Positions 21,823 to 30,249 of a stretch of 64,000 bases of DNA are shown here, in pieces. The translations under genes were made by a program, and so were the position numbers. The notes beneath the pieces are model-generated. The model was given only the letters and a program-made list of their open reading frames with translations, was not told the origin of the DNA and did not search any database. The number at the start of each line of letters is the position of its first letter. Position 1 is the stretch's first letter. The DNA is from Ascarosepion bandense (taxonomy: Eukaryota; Mollusca; Cephalopoda; Sepiida; Sepiidae), in contig JBBBDQ010001688.1 of NCBI GenBank assembly GCA_037127315.1, forward strand, positions 360,001 to 424,000, written 5' to 3'.

Positions 21823-21951
21823 AAATTATGTTTTATTATAAATTTATAATAAAAATGTTACCATATATAATGCTCTACTAAGTATCAAGCACTTTAATAA
21901 AGTAAATCACGACAAACAGTGGACTGTCAACTCATTAGTTTGTACTACTTG

Positions 21952-21955
<4 letters not shown>

Positions 21956-21998
<43 letters not shown>
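21956..21998. repeat. (TA)n array at the outer edge of a large inverted repeat
   Basis: Mirrors the (TA)n run at 23349-23402 at the other end. Confidence 0.9.
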
Positions 21999-21999
<1 letters not shown>

Positions 22000-22126
22000 T
22001 AAACCACCATCTCTCCCAGTGGGGTGTAGCCCATTGACAAGAAAGTCGTCGATGCTTCTATACCTTGTTTTTTGACAGCTAAAAGTGTTAACCCTACGCA
22101 AAGCAAAGCCCTTTATCCCCCGGCCA

Positions 22127-22322
22127 AAGTAGACTGGTTGCCTATCAAAGCTATAGAAACCAATCTGTCCTGATATTTAACCCATAGCTAGAGGAAAAGG
22201 AGGTGAATTAATAACTTTCTGAATGATATTTGCTCGTAGGTGAACGTAACGAATTCAATTGGAATTCAAACTCAGCTCATCAAATTTCTGATTCTGAATC
22301 GATATCCACTGTACCACAACAC
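22127..22322 (-). mobile_element. SINE-1 fragment in left arm of inverted repeat
   Basis: From 'gtagactggttgcctatcaa' to box A ('gatatccactgtaccacaac' in reverse). The tail half is replaced by the arm sequence. It shares private substitutions with the right-arm copy. Confidence 0.75.
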
Positions 22323-22519
22323 ATACATACATATATATATATTACGGAAATTAACGAAAATTAGCGAAACTTGGTTAGAAACAACCGACAATTTGTAATG
22401 ATTTGTTTGAACATTATTTTTTATCGATACTCATATTTAAGTAGATATTTCGTTTTTAATTAAACAGTATTATATATTTATATCTACTGGCCTGATTATT
22501 TACGATAAATTTTATTACG

Positions 22520-22615
22520 AAACTGTGTGTCATTCGGCAAGGATTCGAACCTGCGATCCCTATCCACATAGAATGACACACATTTTCGTAATAAAGTATT
22601 CAGGCCAGTAGATAT
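22520..22615 (-). mobile_element. tRNA(Ser/Leu)-like SINE fragment
   Basis: The minus strand contains 'ATAGGGATCGCAGGTTCGAA' and 'TCCTTGCCGAATGAC', the T-arm and acceptor half of the same tRNA-like unit as 22848-22937. Only the 3' half of the tRNA-like part is present. Confidence 0.5.
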
Positions 22616-22847
22616 AAATATATAATACTGTTTGATTAAAAACAGAATATCTACTTAAATACGAATATCGATAAAAAAATATGTTCAAAGAATTCATTTC
22701 AAATTGTCGGTTGTTTATAACCAAGTAATTCGTTAATTTCCGTAACATGTTGACATTACGATACATTTCAGAGCAGATATGGTTATTGCGATGAATCGTA
22801 AATTGTGTTATATGGGCTTGATTTGAACCTCGTTTAGACTGGAAGTT

Positions 22848-22937
22848 ATTCGTGGTCGAGGGGTCGAAAACGTTGCCAGATCAAATGGTAGCTTCCCCTC
22901 TGTGGATAGGGGTCGCAGGTTCGAAACATGCCGAATG
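22848..22937 (+). mobile_element. class II tRNA-like head of a SINE (Ser/Leu type)
   Basis: Acceptor-like AUUCG (22848-22852) pairs with CGAAU (22932-22936). The box A is 'tggtcgaggggtcg'. A 7-bp anticodon-like stem (GUUGCCA with UGGUAGC) follows, then a long variable arm with CCCC/GGGG pairing and box B 'gcaggttcgaaac'. The layout matches tRNA-Ser or tRNA-Leu. The loop lacks U33 and the T-stem has a mismatch, so I call it SINE-derived, not a working tRNA gene. Confidence 0.6.
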
Positions 22938-23071
22938 GCACACATTTTCGTAATAAACATTTATCGTAAATAATCAGGCCGGTAGATATAAATATATAAT
23001 ACTGTTTAATTAAAAACAGAATATCTACTTAAATATGAATATCGATCAAAAATAATTTTTCAAACAAATCA

Positions 23072-23226
23072 AAGTTTGAATTCCAATTGAATTCGTTACG
23101 TTCACCTACGAGCAAATATCATTCAGAAAGTTATTAATTCACCTCCTTTTCCTCTAGCTATTGGTTAAATATCAGGACAGATTGGTTTCTATAGCTTTGA
23201 TAGGCAACCAGTCTACTTTGGCCGGG
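23072..23226 (+). mobile_element. SINE-1 fragment in right arm of inverted repeat
   Basis: Reverse complement partner of 22127-22280: 'gtttgaattccaattgaatt', 'ggacagattggtttctatag', 'ggcaaccagtctactttgg'. Confidence 0.75.
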
Positions 23227-23345
23227 GGATAAAGGGCTTTGCTTTGCGTAGGGTTAACACTTTTAGCTGTCAAAAAACAAGGTATAGAAGCATCGACGAC
23301 TTTCTTGTCAATGGGCTACACCCCACTGGGAGAGATGGTGGTTTA

Positions 23346-23348
<3 letters not shown>

Positions 23349-23402
<54 letters not shown>
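23349..23402. repeat. (TA)n array
   Basis: 27 TA units between two inverted-repeat systems. Confidence 0.95.
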
Positions 23403-23406
<4 letters not shown>

Positions 23407-23534
23407 AGTGAATAAAGAACGAAGAAAATATTAATAACATTCCAAACATTAATTTAAAACAGTGCTCAATATAGAAATAGAGCAATGAATATTTATTATG
23501 AGTTATAGTTTAGAACATGTGCAAATTATAATTT

Positions 23535-23588
23535 ACTACAAAAATGTACATTTTTCGACATCGAAAAAACAATGTTTCATCAGGTAGT
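23535..23588 (-). ncRNA. hammerhead ribozyme-like motif
   Basis: Minus strand: stem I ACUAC (23588-23584) with GUAGU (23539-23535), 5 bp. The core CUGAUGA is intact. Stem II (ACAU with AUGU plus flanking pairs) has a mismatched closing pair. GAA is present, then a self-complementary AAAUGUACAUUU stem III and a UU cleavage site. The weak stem II makes activity uncertain. Confidence 0.6.
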
Positions 23589-23921
23589 TAATACTGATGC
23601 TACTAAACGTTATTTTTTTAAAAAGAAGATTAAAAAATCTAACTTCCCCTTTATTTTTGGAAAATTGTATGAGGTAAAATGAATAGAAAAGAAGGAAAAA
23701 CAAAAAAGGAAATCGAAAAAGAGGGTAAAACACGCTCCTACGCTCTTTATTTTCTATTTATCTCTGTTTCATTTTTTACCCCATTTTTTTCCGATTTCTT
23801 TCTTTCTTTTCCCTTCTTTTCTATCCTCGTTACCTTGTACAATTTTCCAAAAATAAAGGGCAATTGGGATTTTTTAATCTTTTTTTTTTTTCAAAAATAA
23901 CGTTTTGTACCATTATTTTTA

Positions 23922-23959
23922 ACTACCTAATGAGACATTGTTTGTCCGCTTTTGTAGTA
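23922..23959 (+). ncRNA. degenerate hammerhead relic
   Basis: Carries stem I arms (actac, gtagt) and CUAAUGA in place of CUGAUGA, but GAAA and stem III are deleted. Recognisable only from its inverted partner. Confidence 0.4.
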
Positions 23960-23982
23960 AATTATCATTTGTACATATTCTA

Positions 23983-23986
<4 letters not shown>

Positions 23987-24029
<43 letters not shown>
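23987..24029. repeat. (TA)n array
   Basis: Separates the inverted pair from a SINE-HH copy. Confidence 0.95.
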
Positions 24030-24032
<3 letters not shown>

Positions 24033-24128
24033 CGGTCGGGTTTCAATTCTGGTTAAAAGCAATCGGATGTCTAACCGTACTGATGAGCTGTGATAGAGCG
24101 AAACAGATCTGTCTGCGGATGACTATTT
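24030..24128 (+). mobile_element. SINE-HH copy A (5'-truncated; hammerhead-bearing)
   Basis: Starts in the tRNA-like part at box B ('cggtcgggtttcaattctgg'), continues 'agcaatcggatgt' and then the ribozyme at 24075-24118. The normal (TA)n tail is replaced by 'tttacgctttcac'. Box A is absent in this copy. Confidence 0.75.
24075..24118 (+). ncRNA. hammerhead ribozyme motif (SINE-HH copy A)
   Basis: Stem I CCGUA (24075-24079) with UGCGG (24114-24118), 5 bp including one G-U. CUGAUGA is at 24080-24086. Stem II GCUGU/AGAGC (24087-24091, 24095-24099) has one mismatch in this copy. GAA is at 24100-24102. A short stem III ACA/UGU (24103-24105, 24110-24112) encloses GAUC, and C17 is at 24113. All invariant core residues are present. 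The short stem III is the form described for animal type I hammerheads that act as dimers. Confidence 0.8.
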
Positions 24129-24291
24129 ACGCTTTCACACCCTGATTGAGCACACTGGAAGAATGGTAAACTTTGATAAACAGTAGCTACTCTAGCATGT
24201 ACGCATCGCTGATTCAGTAATGAATTAGAGCACTCTGGCTATTGGGCGTGTATAATGATAATATACACGCTAAAAAGTCTGCCTCCTTGTA

Positions 24292-24418
24292 CCGAGCGCC
24301 CGTAGCTCAGAGGTAGAATCGCCGACTGACGCCAATTCGGTCGGGTTTCAATCCTGGGTAAAAAGCAATCGGATGTCGAACCGTACTGATGAGCTGTGAT
24401 ACAGATCTGTCTGCGGAT

Positions 24419-24460
<42 letters not shown>
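24292..24460 (+). mobile_element. SINE-HH copy B, full tRNA-like head and (TA)n tail
   Basis: The tRNA-like head is complete: box A 'TAGCTCAGAGG' (24303-24313), then 'gccgactgacgcc', box B 'gggtttcaatcc' (24343-24354). The ribozyme region (24381-24415) and a (TA)n tail (24421-24460) follow. The upstream hairpin 'gcgtgtataatg/atatacacgc' at 24246-24270 is outside the family consensus. It shows the whole unit: tRNA-like head, hammerhead, TA tail, about 125 bp plus tail. Confidence 0.8.
24381..24415 (+). ncRNA. hammerhead with 8-nt core deletion
   Basis: Stem I arms CCGUA and UGCGG and CUGAUGA are intact. The stretch acagcgaa is missing between two ACAG words, which removes the 3' strand of stem II plus GAA. 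Slippage between the repeats would explain it. Certainly inactive as a hammerhead. Confidence 0.75.
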
Positions 24461-24463
<3 letters not shown>

Positions 24464-24544
24464 GGAAAGAGAGATATACTTGAGATAAATAAAATGTGAT
24501 AAAAAGATGAGGAAGATAATATAGAAAACGCATGTCAGTATTAA

Positions 24545-24830
24545 AGACGTTGTGAAGAAAATGTATGCAAAAAGGCTGCTTTTTCTTGGAACCAAATTTT
24601 TAGGGCACATAATGAAGAAAGAAGTTCTGAAAAAAGAACACTCACAAGACATGCATGAAATACTGAATGCAAGAATGAGAAAGGAAATCAGTGTGTAAGA
24701 AGTATTTGTAAGTGGATAAGAGGGCCGTGTGAGGGTGAGATCGTAAAAAGTCAAACACTACTGAAATCTAGAAAAGATATGAAGTGACGGTGGTTAATGG
24801 TCACCCACGCCATCTAGGCAAATAACACAT
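24545..24830 (+). pseudogene. RTE-like LINE C-terminal fragment (divergent subfamily)
   Basis: In shifting frames: 'LLFLGTKFLGHIMKKEVL', 'LSKWIRGPCEGE' and 'KSRKDMK' followed by a tail like 'VVNGHPRHLGK'. The order is the same as in other RTE-type RT C-termini (FLGH-MRKE, then WM/WI, then DRE). It is the most diverged member here. The 171-residue minus frame is its shadow plus the TA array. Confidence 0.55.
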
Positions 24831-24944
24831 AGAAAAAGATGGATGCAAAATATTTTGTATAAATTTCTACAAATCAATGTGTCTGTATCATAGTATTTCT
24901 TAGTGAAAGTAAGTACCTGACTATACTCATTCTATCCGTTACCT

Positions 24945-25060
24945 TTTCAAGAGCCAGATCAGGTCAAAAAACGGAGCACTGTCGTCATATTTAGACGGAG
25001 AGCTGTCAAGTCCTTTCCAGTCCCGATAGAGTTCAAAAGCTTCTCTGATGTCTTCTGTTG
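24945..25060. repeat. dispersed repeat D2
   Basis: Shares 'tccg...accttttcaagagccagatcaggtc' (in pieces), 'aaaacggagcactgtcgtca' and the following ~60 bp with 34262-34380. No function seen. Confidence 0.55.
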
Positions 25061-25061
25061 C

Positions 25062-25452
25062 GCAGAGGGTTACATAGGAGAAAGTGATGAGAAAGAGGGG
25101 TTAGTTATATGAAATGTCAGAAGGAGGGTAACAGACGGATGAGAATACCGGTGTAATGGGGGTGGAGTAGATGAAAAAAAAGCTTGAGAGAATGGATGCG
25201 AGTTAGTGAGATAGGAGATGTCTATTGACCTTACATTCAAATTCCTGAAGATTGTAGCTGTTGGGGAAGCATGTATATGGAAGGGAATTCCACGGGCGAG
25301 AAAAGTAGCTAGTTGCTAATCTAGTAGCTCGTGTAAATTCATATTTAGGGGCCACCAGTGTTCTAAGTTCATTGGAGCAGAAGCCGTGAAATTATTTATA
25401 GAAGAGGCACAGGGAAGGATAGGATAGCGACTGCAGCCGAGTTGCCAAGTTG
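25062..25452 (-). pseudogene. LINE-A 3' end fragment
   Basis: Minus-strand text matches the LINE-A C-terminus: 'CSNELRTLVAPKYEFTRAT', 'WNSLPYTCFP(N)SYNLQEF' and the serine/leucine-rich tail, ending at the 'gttacataggag' 3' UTR. 5'-truncated, with frameshifts. Confidence 0.65.
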
Positions 25453-26720
25453 GTGTAGAAACTCCTCGGACGTACTACATTCCTTGTTTTTGCCAGTCCT
25501 AATTCTCGTGCATTCGCTTGAAAAGAAAATGATACACGCATTTTTAACTTTTCTTAGCCAGACGCAATACAATCACGCTCGCTTCAATTTACGAGTGACT
25601 CAAACAACCTTGAAACATGGATGACCAAAAACAAATAGATAAAATATTATTCTCAAAATGAAAACTTCTTCGTATGATAGACAACACCTGAATCACACCA
25701 TAACTGATAAGCCACTGGAATCAGTGTGCATAAGGGAAAAACAGCGACTGTTACACTCACCGTAAGTAGCTATAATCTATTAATCGATCCAGAGGTAGTA
25801 AGATCTCTCATGAGAATGAAAGCTTCTTTTCGTACGTCATAGTTCGGTAGGTATGATCAGATAAGTCGAAGAATTTGCCATGGCATGGCACTTGTATGGA
25901 AACACAGACGGATCTTAAACGCTCTGTTGGCTTCTTTTCATTCGATCAACACAGCTTATTTGACTCGAAGAGACTCGATGTGTCTTTTTTTTCCAGATCA
26001 AATACTCAATATTTCTTTTTACATAGAACTAGAAAAAAAAAGATGTGTCCATTGAGGTCGGACCCAATCATTTCAAAAAACCCTGAAGCATTTTCTTATG
26101 AAAGAGCCAAACGGATAAAAAGAAATCATTTTTTTTTTTTTTTTTTAGATGAGACCGATTTGCCGTTTGGGTATAAAAAAAATGAAAAACATCTATCAAT
26201 TAAGTTCTGCACGCATGCGCATTTTAGGATTCTTTAGCGTACGACGAAGGACGAAAGAGTCCACCCACAATTCGATATCTACTGAAAATAAAAAGGAGAA
26301 ATAGTTGAAGTGGAAAAGTTGTATTTGGATGTGTCGGGGAAAGGATGATTTTATTTACATTGTTTATATGCGGACTATTTTTTCATATCTTCGTCTGTCT
26401 GTAAATCAAGGAGATAAGAATAACTCCTCGTTTTCATAAATTTATACAGAAATAACGATGTATTTACAATACACCAGATTTTGTTGTTTGATAAATGAAA
26501 TGGTTACATGGATTTCCGTGAATAACTGTGCTATTCTTACAATTCAATTTATAATTCAACTTAACCTATTTAATGACATGGAAAAACATGATATATCCCT
26601 CAAAAATAGCGGAAAAAATCTTCAAGTTTTATAAGTAGATTTAAGATCATTATTAAAGTAATATTTACCAAGATTCTGTAGACGATCAGTGTTTGAACAG
26701 CTATCACCATTATATCACAA
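25453..26720. other. unassigned 1.27-kb stretch
   Basis: No gene accepted. The 120-residue frame at 25875-26237 contains poly-Phe from a T-run and no family motif. The segment 25440-25510 is weakly like 34975-35040. No tandem or inverted structure noticed. Confidence 0.4.
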
Positions 26721-27020
26721 TCAGTCAGTTAAGTGCCATACGTGATATCACGCTTGGGCGATCATGTCTCGAAAGAGACATGACTGGCTGGGCAGAAGAT
26801 TATCCCGCAGTAGGTTGCCATTGCTTTCTGCGGTAGACTGGTTGCCGACCAAGGCTATAGAACCCAATCTGTCCTGCTATTTAACCCATAACTGGAAGGA
26901 AGAGACGGATTAATACCTTTCCCAAGGGTATTTGCGCGTAAGTGAATACAATGGATTCAGCTGGAATTCGAAATCGGCTCCCCGGTTTCTCGTTCCGAGC
27001 CGATATCCACTGCACCACAA
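26721..27020 (-). mobile_element. SINE-1, full-length
   Basis: Complete from ACTGACTG tail to box A, close to consensus. The box B is slightly altered ('cagctggaattcgaaatcgg'). Confidence 0.9.
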
Positions 27021-27105
27021 ATCACAATATTAAGCGTATATGCCACGATTTTTCTGACTTCAAATGCGTTCATTCTTGCACGATATTCCAAAAGCTATCT
27101 ATCTA

Positions 27106-27106
<1 letters not shown>

Positions 27107-27149
<43 letters not shown>
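27107..27149. repeat. (TA)n array at PLE-1 left end
   Basis: Preceded by a short (CTAT)n. Marks the outer end of the inverted terminal repeat. Confidence 0.9.
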
Positions 27150-27153
<4 letters not shown>

Positions 27154-27166
27154 TGAATTAAAAATA

Positions 27167-27220
27167 CATTACGACACGAAAATGTCTGTTTCGAGATTTC
27201 CATCTCGTCATCAGGCAATG
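27167..27220 (-). ncRNA. hammerhead ribozyme motif in PLE-1 left terminal repeat
   Basis: Minus strand: stem I CAUUGC (27220-27215) with GUAAUG (27172-27167), 6 bp with one G-U. CUGAUGA is at 27214-27208. Stem II GAGAU/AUCUC (with an extra C-G option) closes a GGAA loop. GAAAC follows, then a 3-bp ACA/UGU stem III with a larger loop and C17 at 27173. Core residues are intact; the single unpaired C before stem II is unusual. Confidence 0.75.
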
Positions 27221-27499
27221 TTAGATGTTCGTTGTGAAAATTATTTGCATTTAAATATAAAAAACAACCCGTTTGTATGTGGGAAGACATAAAATTTGTG
27301 CGTGTTTTTCTTTTACCCAATCAGAATAAAGATTCATTTTGAAATTTGGCAATTAGTTTCTATTTTTAAAGAATACATACTTTCTTTACCTTCCTCCCTA
27401 ACAGTCACAGTGTCAGCCTACTTTTAATTTAATTTTATTTTGCTTTTATACTTATTATTACCCCTCACTAGATTTTATTACCTTTGAAAAAAATCATAA

Positions 27500-28020
27500 A
27501 AATCTTGAAAAAATAATATTAAAATCACAATAATAGTATTTTAAATAATTTTAACATAATTAATAAAAATAATAAAATAATGTAGAATAACAATTTACAC
27601 AAGAATAAATGTAATTGTAGAATCTCTAGATTTTCCGTTAGAAAACATGTGCCTTAGGGAAACAATCATCTATTAATATGAAATATCTTCAGTCGAAAAC
27701 CCTAGTAATGCAAAGATTTATGATGGTAGTACTAAGAACTATCTGAAAAAAAAAAACGATTTAATCAAAAACACGTTTTCATTCATTAAAAATAAGTATA
27801 GAAACAGAACATCCCTATCAAAATATTATTGGAATAAAAAGTAAACAAATAAAACACCCACATTAAAACGGAAAATTTCAAAAGAAACTAGAACGTGTAA
27901 GTTTTTAAACGACCCATGCTGTTGTGTCTATACGAAAAACTATATATTATTAAATTTCTTCAGAAAAAAAATCTATTAAATAAACGTAATGAAATAAATG
28001 TCATATGTAAACATTGCAAA
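27500..28020 (+). pseudogene. GIY-YIG domain of PLE-1 ORF
   Basis: In shifting frames the domain is recognisable: 'KIYDGSTKNYLKK' (the GIY-YIG motif 2 region), 'RFNQ', 'FSFIKNKYRNRTSLSKYYW' and, near 27900, 'CKFLNDPCCCVYTKNYILL' and the leucine-rich end. Stops and indels throughout. The same domain occurs in PLE-2 (31830-32200), about 90% alike. In PLEs this domain nicks target DNA. Confidence 0.7.
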
Positions 28021-28663
28021 ATGTTCATCTTAGAATATAGATAAAAAAAAACTTTATATTAATTAACAAGCATAAACCCAATAATTCGCTTAAGGAAAAT
28101 AATAATTATAAAGATATTAAAATAAGAAAATTAGCATATAATTTTTTTTATAATGAATAGAAAGATGGGATTATGATAGTAGGAAGTAAATTAAAATAAA
28201 AAATAAAAATGTTATTAATAAATCAAAGGTTTTGAAAAGATTGGAATAAAATACGTACTGATAAGAGTAGATTTACCCAAAAGCCCCTTTAAGTTAGATT
28301 AAAAATTAAAAAAAAGTTTTCTTTCTTTATCTCTTTCCTGTTTTCTATGATAAGAGGTCCTGATATGGAAAAGCTGAAAGGATATTTTTGGTACAAGAAT
28401 GTATACATCAAAGGTAATAAAATCTAATGGGGAGTAATAAAAAAAAATAAAAATAAAATTAGGTTGTCACTTTGACCGTTAGGAAAGGAAAGAAAGCATG
28501 TATTCCCCAAAAATAATAACTATTTGCAAAATTTCAAAATGAATCTTTATTCTGATTTATTAAAGGAACACACGCATAAATTTTATGTCTTCCCACATAC
28601 ATAAATAGGAATCGGGTTGTTTCTTGTATTTAAATGTAAATCATTTTCCCACCTTACATCAAA

Positions 28664-28719
28664 CATTACCTGATGACGAGATAGAAATCTCAAAACACAG
28701 ACATTTTCATGTCACAACG
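28664..28719 (+). ncRNA. hammerhead relic in PLE-1 right terminal repeat
   Basis: CUGAUGA (28670-28676) and stem II GAGAU/AUCUC remain. G12 of GAA is A and the stem I partner reads ACAACG in place of GUAAUG, so two required features are lost. Confidence 0.55.
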
Positions 28720-28745
28720 TATTTTTAATTAATAATTTTATGGTT

Positions 28746-28947
28746 ATATTATGCTCTACAATATTTATTGTATCGAGTACTTTTTATAAAAAAGTAAATG
28801 CAAGAGAATTCAAAATCGTCAAACCTTCGGCTGTCTTTACCTGAATTTATATCGCTTTCACATACCTAGAATATTGTATACATTTATTTTTTAACAAAAC
28901 GATATGGAGAAAAATGATTTAGGAATCTCCCTGAAGAATATAACTAA
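28746..28947. other. PLE-flank-like AT-rich stretch
   Basis: The segment 'atgctctacaatatttattg' to 'aaaaaagtaaatg' resembles 21868-21905 and 44440-44470, which also flank ribozyme units. Probably terminal-repeat sequence of a related PLE. Confidence 0.35.
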
Positions 28948-28997
28948 TCTAAACTTATTTATATATGGAACTTTGTCTCTGTGTGTGTATGTATGTA

Positions 28998-29034
<37 letters not shown>

Positions 29035-29541
29035 GTTACCTATAGACTCCGAAACGGCTTAACCGATTTTCTTGAAAATTTACACAGTTGTACTATAAGC
29101 ATCTGCGAGTGTTCTTAGCTAGGTTTTGTGTCGAGGTACCCCCGATAAATATCGAAAATCAATAATCGAAAAAGTCAGGTTATAGAAGGAGTGGTCCAAT
29201 TTTAATCAAAGTTGATACACTCATAGACAAAGGCATAAGAAACGGTATTCAGAAGTTTCAAGGTTGCAGTTCTTACAATAGTGCAGAAAATCGATAATAT
29301 ATATATAATATATATATAAAAGCAAGATGTTTGTGTGTGTGTCTGTTTATCTCCCTGTTTGTCTGTTTTTTGTTTTGTTTTTTCAGCCCTTTTAATTTAG
29401 TTTTTGCTTCGGGTTTGGCTCTAAGTAGGTATAATTGTAGTTCTTAGTCTCAGCCATGATACCATTTACTCTGAGCTCCAGGACCATGAATTAGTTTTAA
29501 AGCTTTCATTACACCCGTGCAACGCCGGGATATACTGCTAG
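28948..29541 (+). mobile_element. Helitron-like non-autonomous element (594 bp)
   Basis: Starts 'TCTAAACTTATTTATATATG' after A, has a (TG)n segment near the 5' end, and ends 'CCCGTGCAACGCCGGG' (CCCG/CGGG hairpin), eight bases, then CTAG before T. These are the Helitron end rules (TC...hairpin...CTRR, A/T target). Co-linear with 15555-16230. Confidence 0.65.
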
Positions 29542-29632
29542 TACTAACTAAGGGAATACTTCATAAAATTATTATACAAAACAGAGGATTTAATTCGACG
29601 ATTGAGATGAAAGGCTTATTTATGAGTTTAAA

Positions 29633-29740
29633 AGCAAAAAAAAACAAAAAAAAAACAAAAAAAAACAAAAAAAAACAAAAAAACAAAAAAAAACAAAAAA
29701 ACAAAAAAAAACAAAAAAACAAAAAACAAAAAAAAAAAAA

Positions 29741-29771
<31 letters not shown>

Positions 29772-29800
29772 AAACAAAAAAAAAACAAAAAAAACAACCC
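29633..29800. repeat. A-rich (CAAAAA)n tract
   Basis: Irregular CAAAAAA units. The lysine-rich and phenylalanine-rich frames over it are artefacts. Confidence 0.95.
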
Positions 29801-30249
29801 CATACATTGAAAAGTTATGCGCCTTGGAGAATGATTTACAGGGTATAATAAACAATACCACCACATTTCACAAACGGAGAAATGATTTCTAACAATACCT
29901 TGGAGAAGTGGGGAAAGAAATTAAAACATCAGATAAAATATTCATGAAATCGGATAAAACAGATAATATCTATAAAGCAACACCAAAAGAATATAATAGT
30001 CTAAATTTGAAAAACGTAACAAAAAAAAAAAACTATAAAAAAAAGTTGATATGAATATGAATAATTTAGTTGATAAGATCAATACGTATAGTAAAAAAAT
30101 CGTAGATAAACTGAAAATAAGCAACAAAGTAGCAAAACTCAATACAATGGAGTGCTATATCACCATCAAGGATCACAAGGAAAACTTTAACACAATTCCT
30201 ACTACTAGAATGATAAGTCCCACAAAACCAGAAATAGGACAAATTAATT

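Larger units (their letters stand above)
21487..21870. mobile_element. head-to-head pair of ribozyme-bearing units (PLE-like terminal repeats)
   Basis: The two arms (21487-21665 and 21695-21870) are reverse complements: 'gtaatatttttaat', 'agtttactgcaacaca', 'ttaacacctcgtcaggcagt', 'gaattattatatatagaagc', against the right arm in reverse. Each arm carries a hammerhead motif (see 21529-21587 and 21764-21822). The arrangement is typical of Penelope-like terminal repeats without their ORF; that attribution is inference. Confidence 0.6.
21999..23349. repeat. 1.35-kb inverted repeat with nested SINE pieces
   Basis: Outer arms of about 280 bp (22000-22280 and 23072-23349) are nearly perfect reverse complements ('ccaccatctctcccagtggg' at both ends). 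Inner arms also pair: 22380-22500 with 22600-22730 and again with 22950-23060 ('tagatataaatatataatac', 'gaatatctacttaaata'). The structure contains SINE-1 pieces in both arms and tRNA-like segments in the middle, so an inverted duplication occurred after SINE insertion. Confidence 0.85.
23480..23985. mobile_element. head-to-head ribozyme-bearing units (PLE-like terminal repeats)
   Basis: Left arm 23500-23690 and right arm 23825-23980 pair as reverse complements ('acttcccctttatttttgga' and 'aattttccaaaaataaaggg', 'ttaactacct', 'tagtaaatta'). A hammerhead-like motif lies in each arm (23535-23588, 23922-23959). The middle is C/T-rich low-complexity sequence. No ORF. Confidence 0.6.
27150..28745 (+). 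mobile_element. PLE-1: Penelope-like element with inverted terminal repeats and GIY-YIG remnant
   Basis: Left terminal repeat 27150-27490 and right terminal repeat 28400-28745 are reverse complements: 'cccctcactagattttatta' / 'taatggggagtaat', 'tgaatctttattctga', 'cttcccacatac', 'ttacatt...cctgatgacgag'. Each carries a hammerhead. Between them (27500-28020) is the GIY-YIG endonuclease C-terminus of a Penelope-like ORF. The RT is missing. PLEs with paired or inverted terminal repeats and hammerheads are a known class; this layout fits it. Confidence 0.75.

Noticed and set aside
22848..22937. Functional tRNA gene
   Set aside because: U33 missing, T-stem mismatch, embedded in a repeat with diverged sister copies.
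22450..23010. CUGAUUA...ACGAAAC words in the inner arms of the 1.35-kb inverted repeat as a hammerhead
   Set aside because: G8 is absent in all three copies, stem II is ambiguous and stem I arms do not pair.
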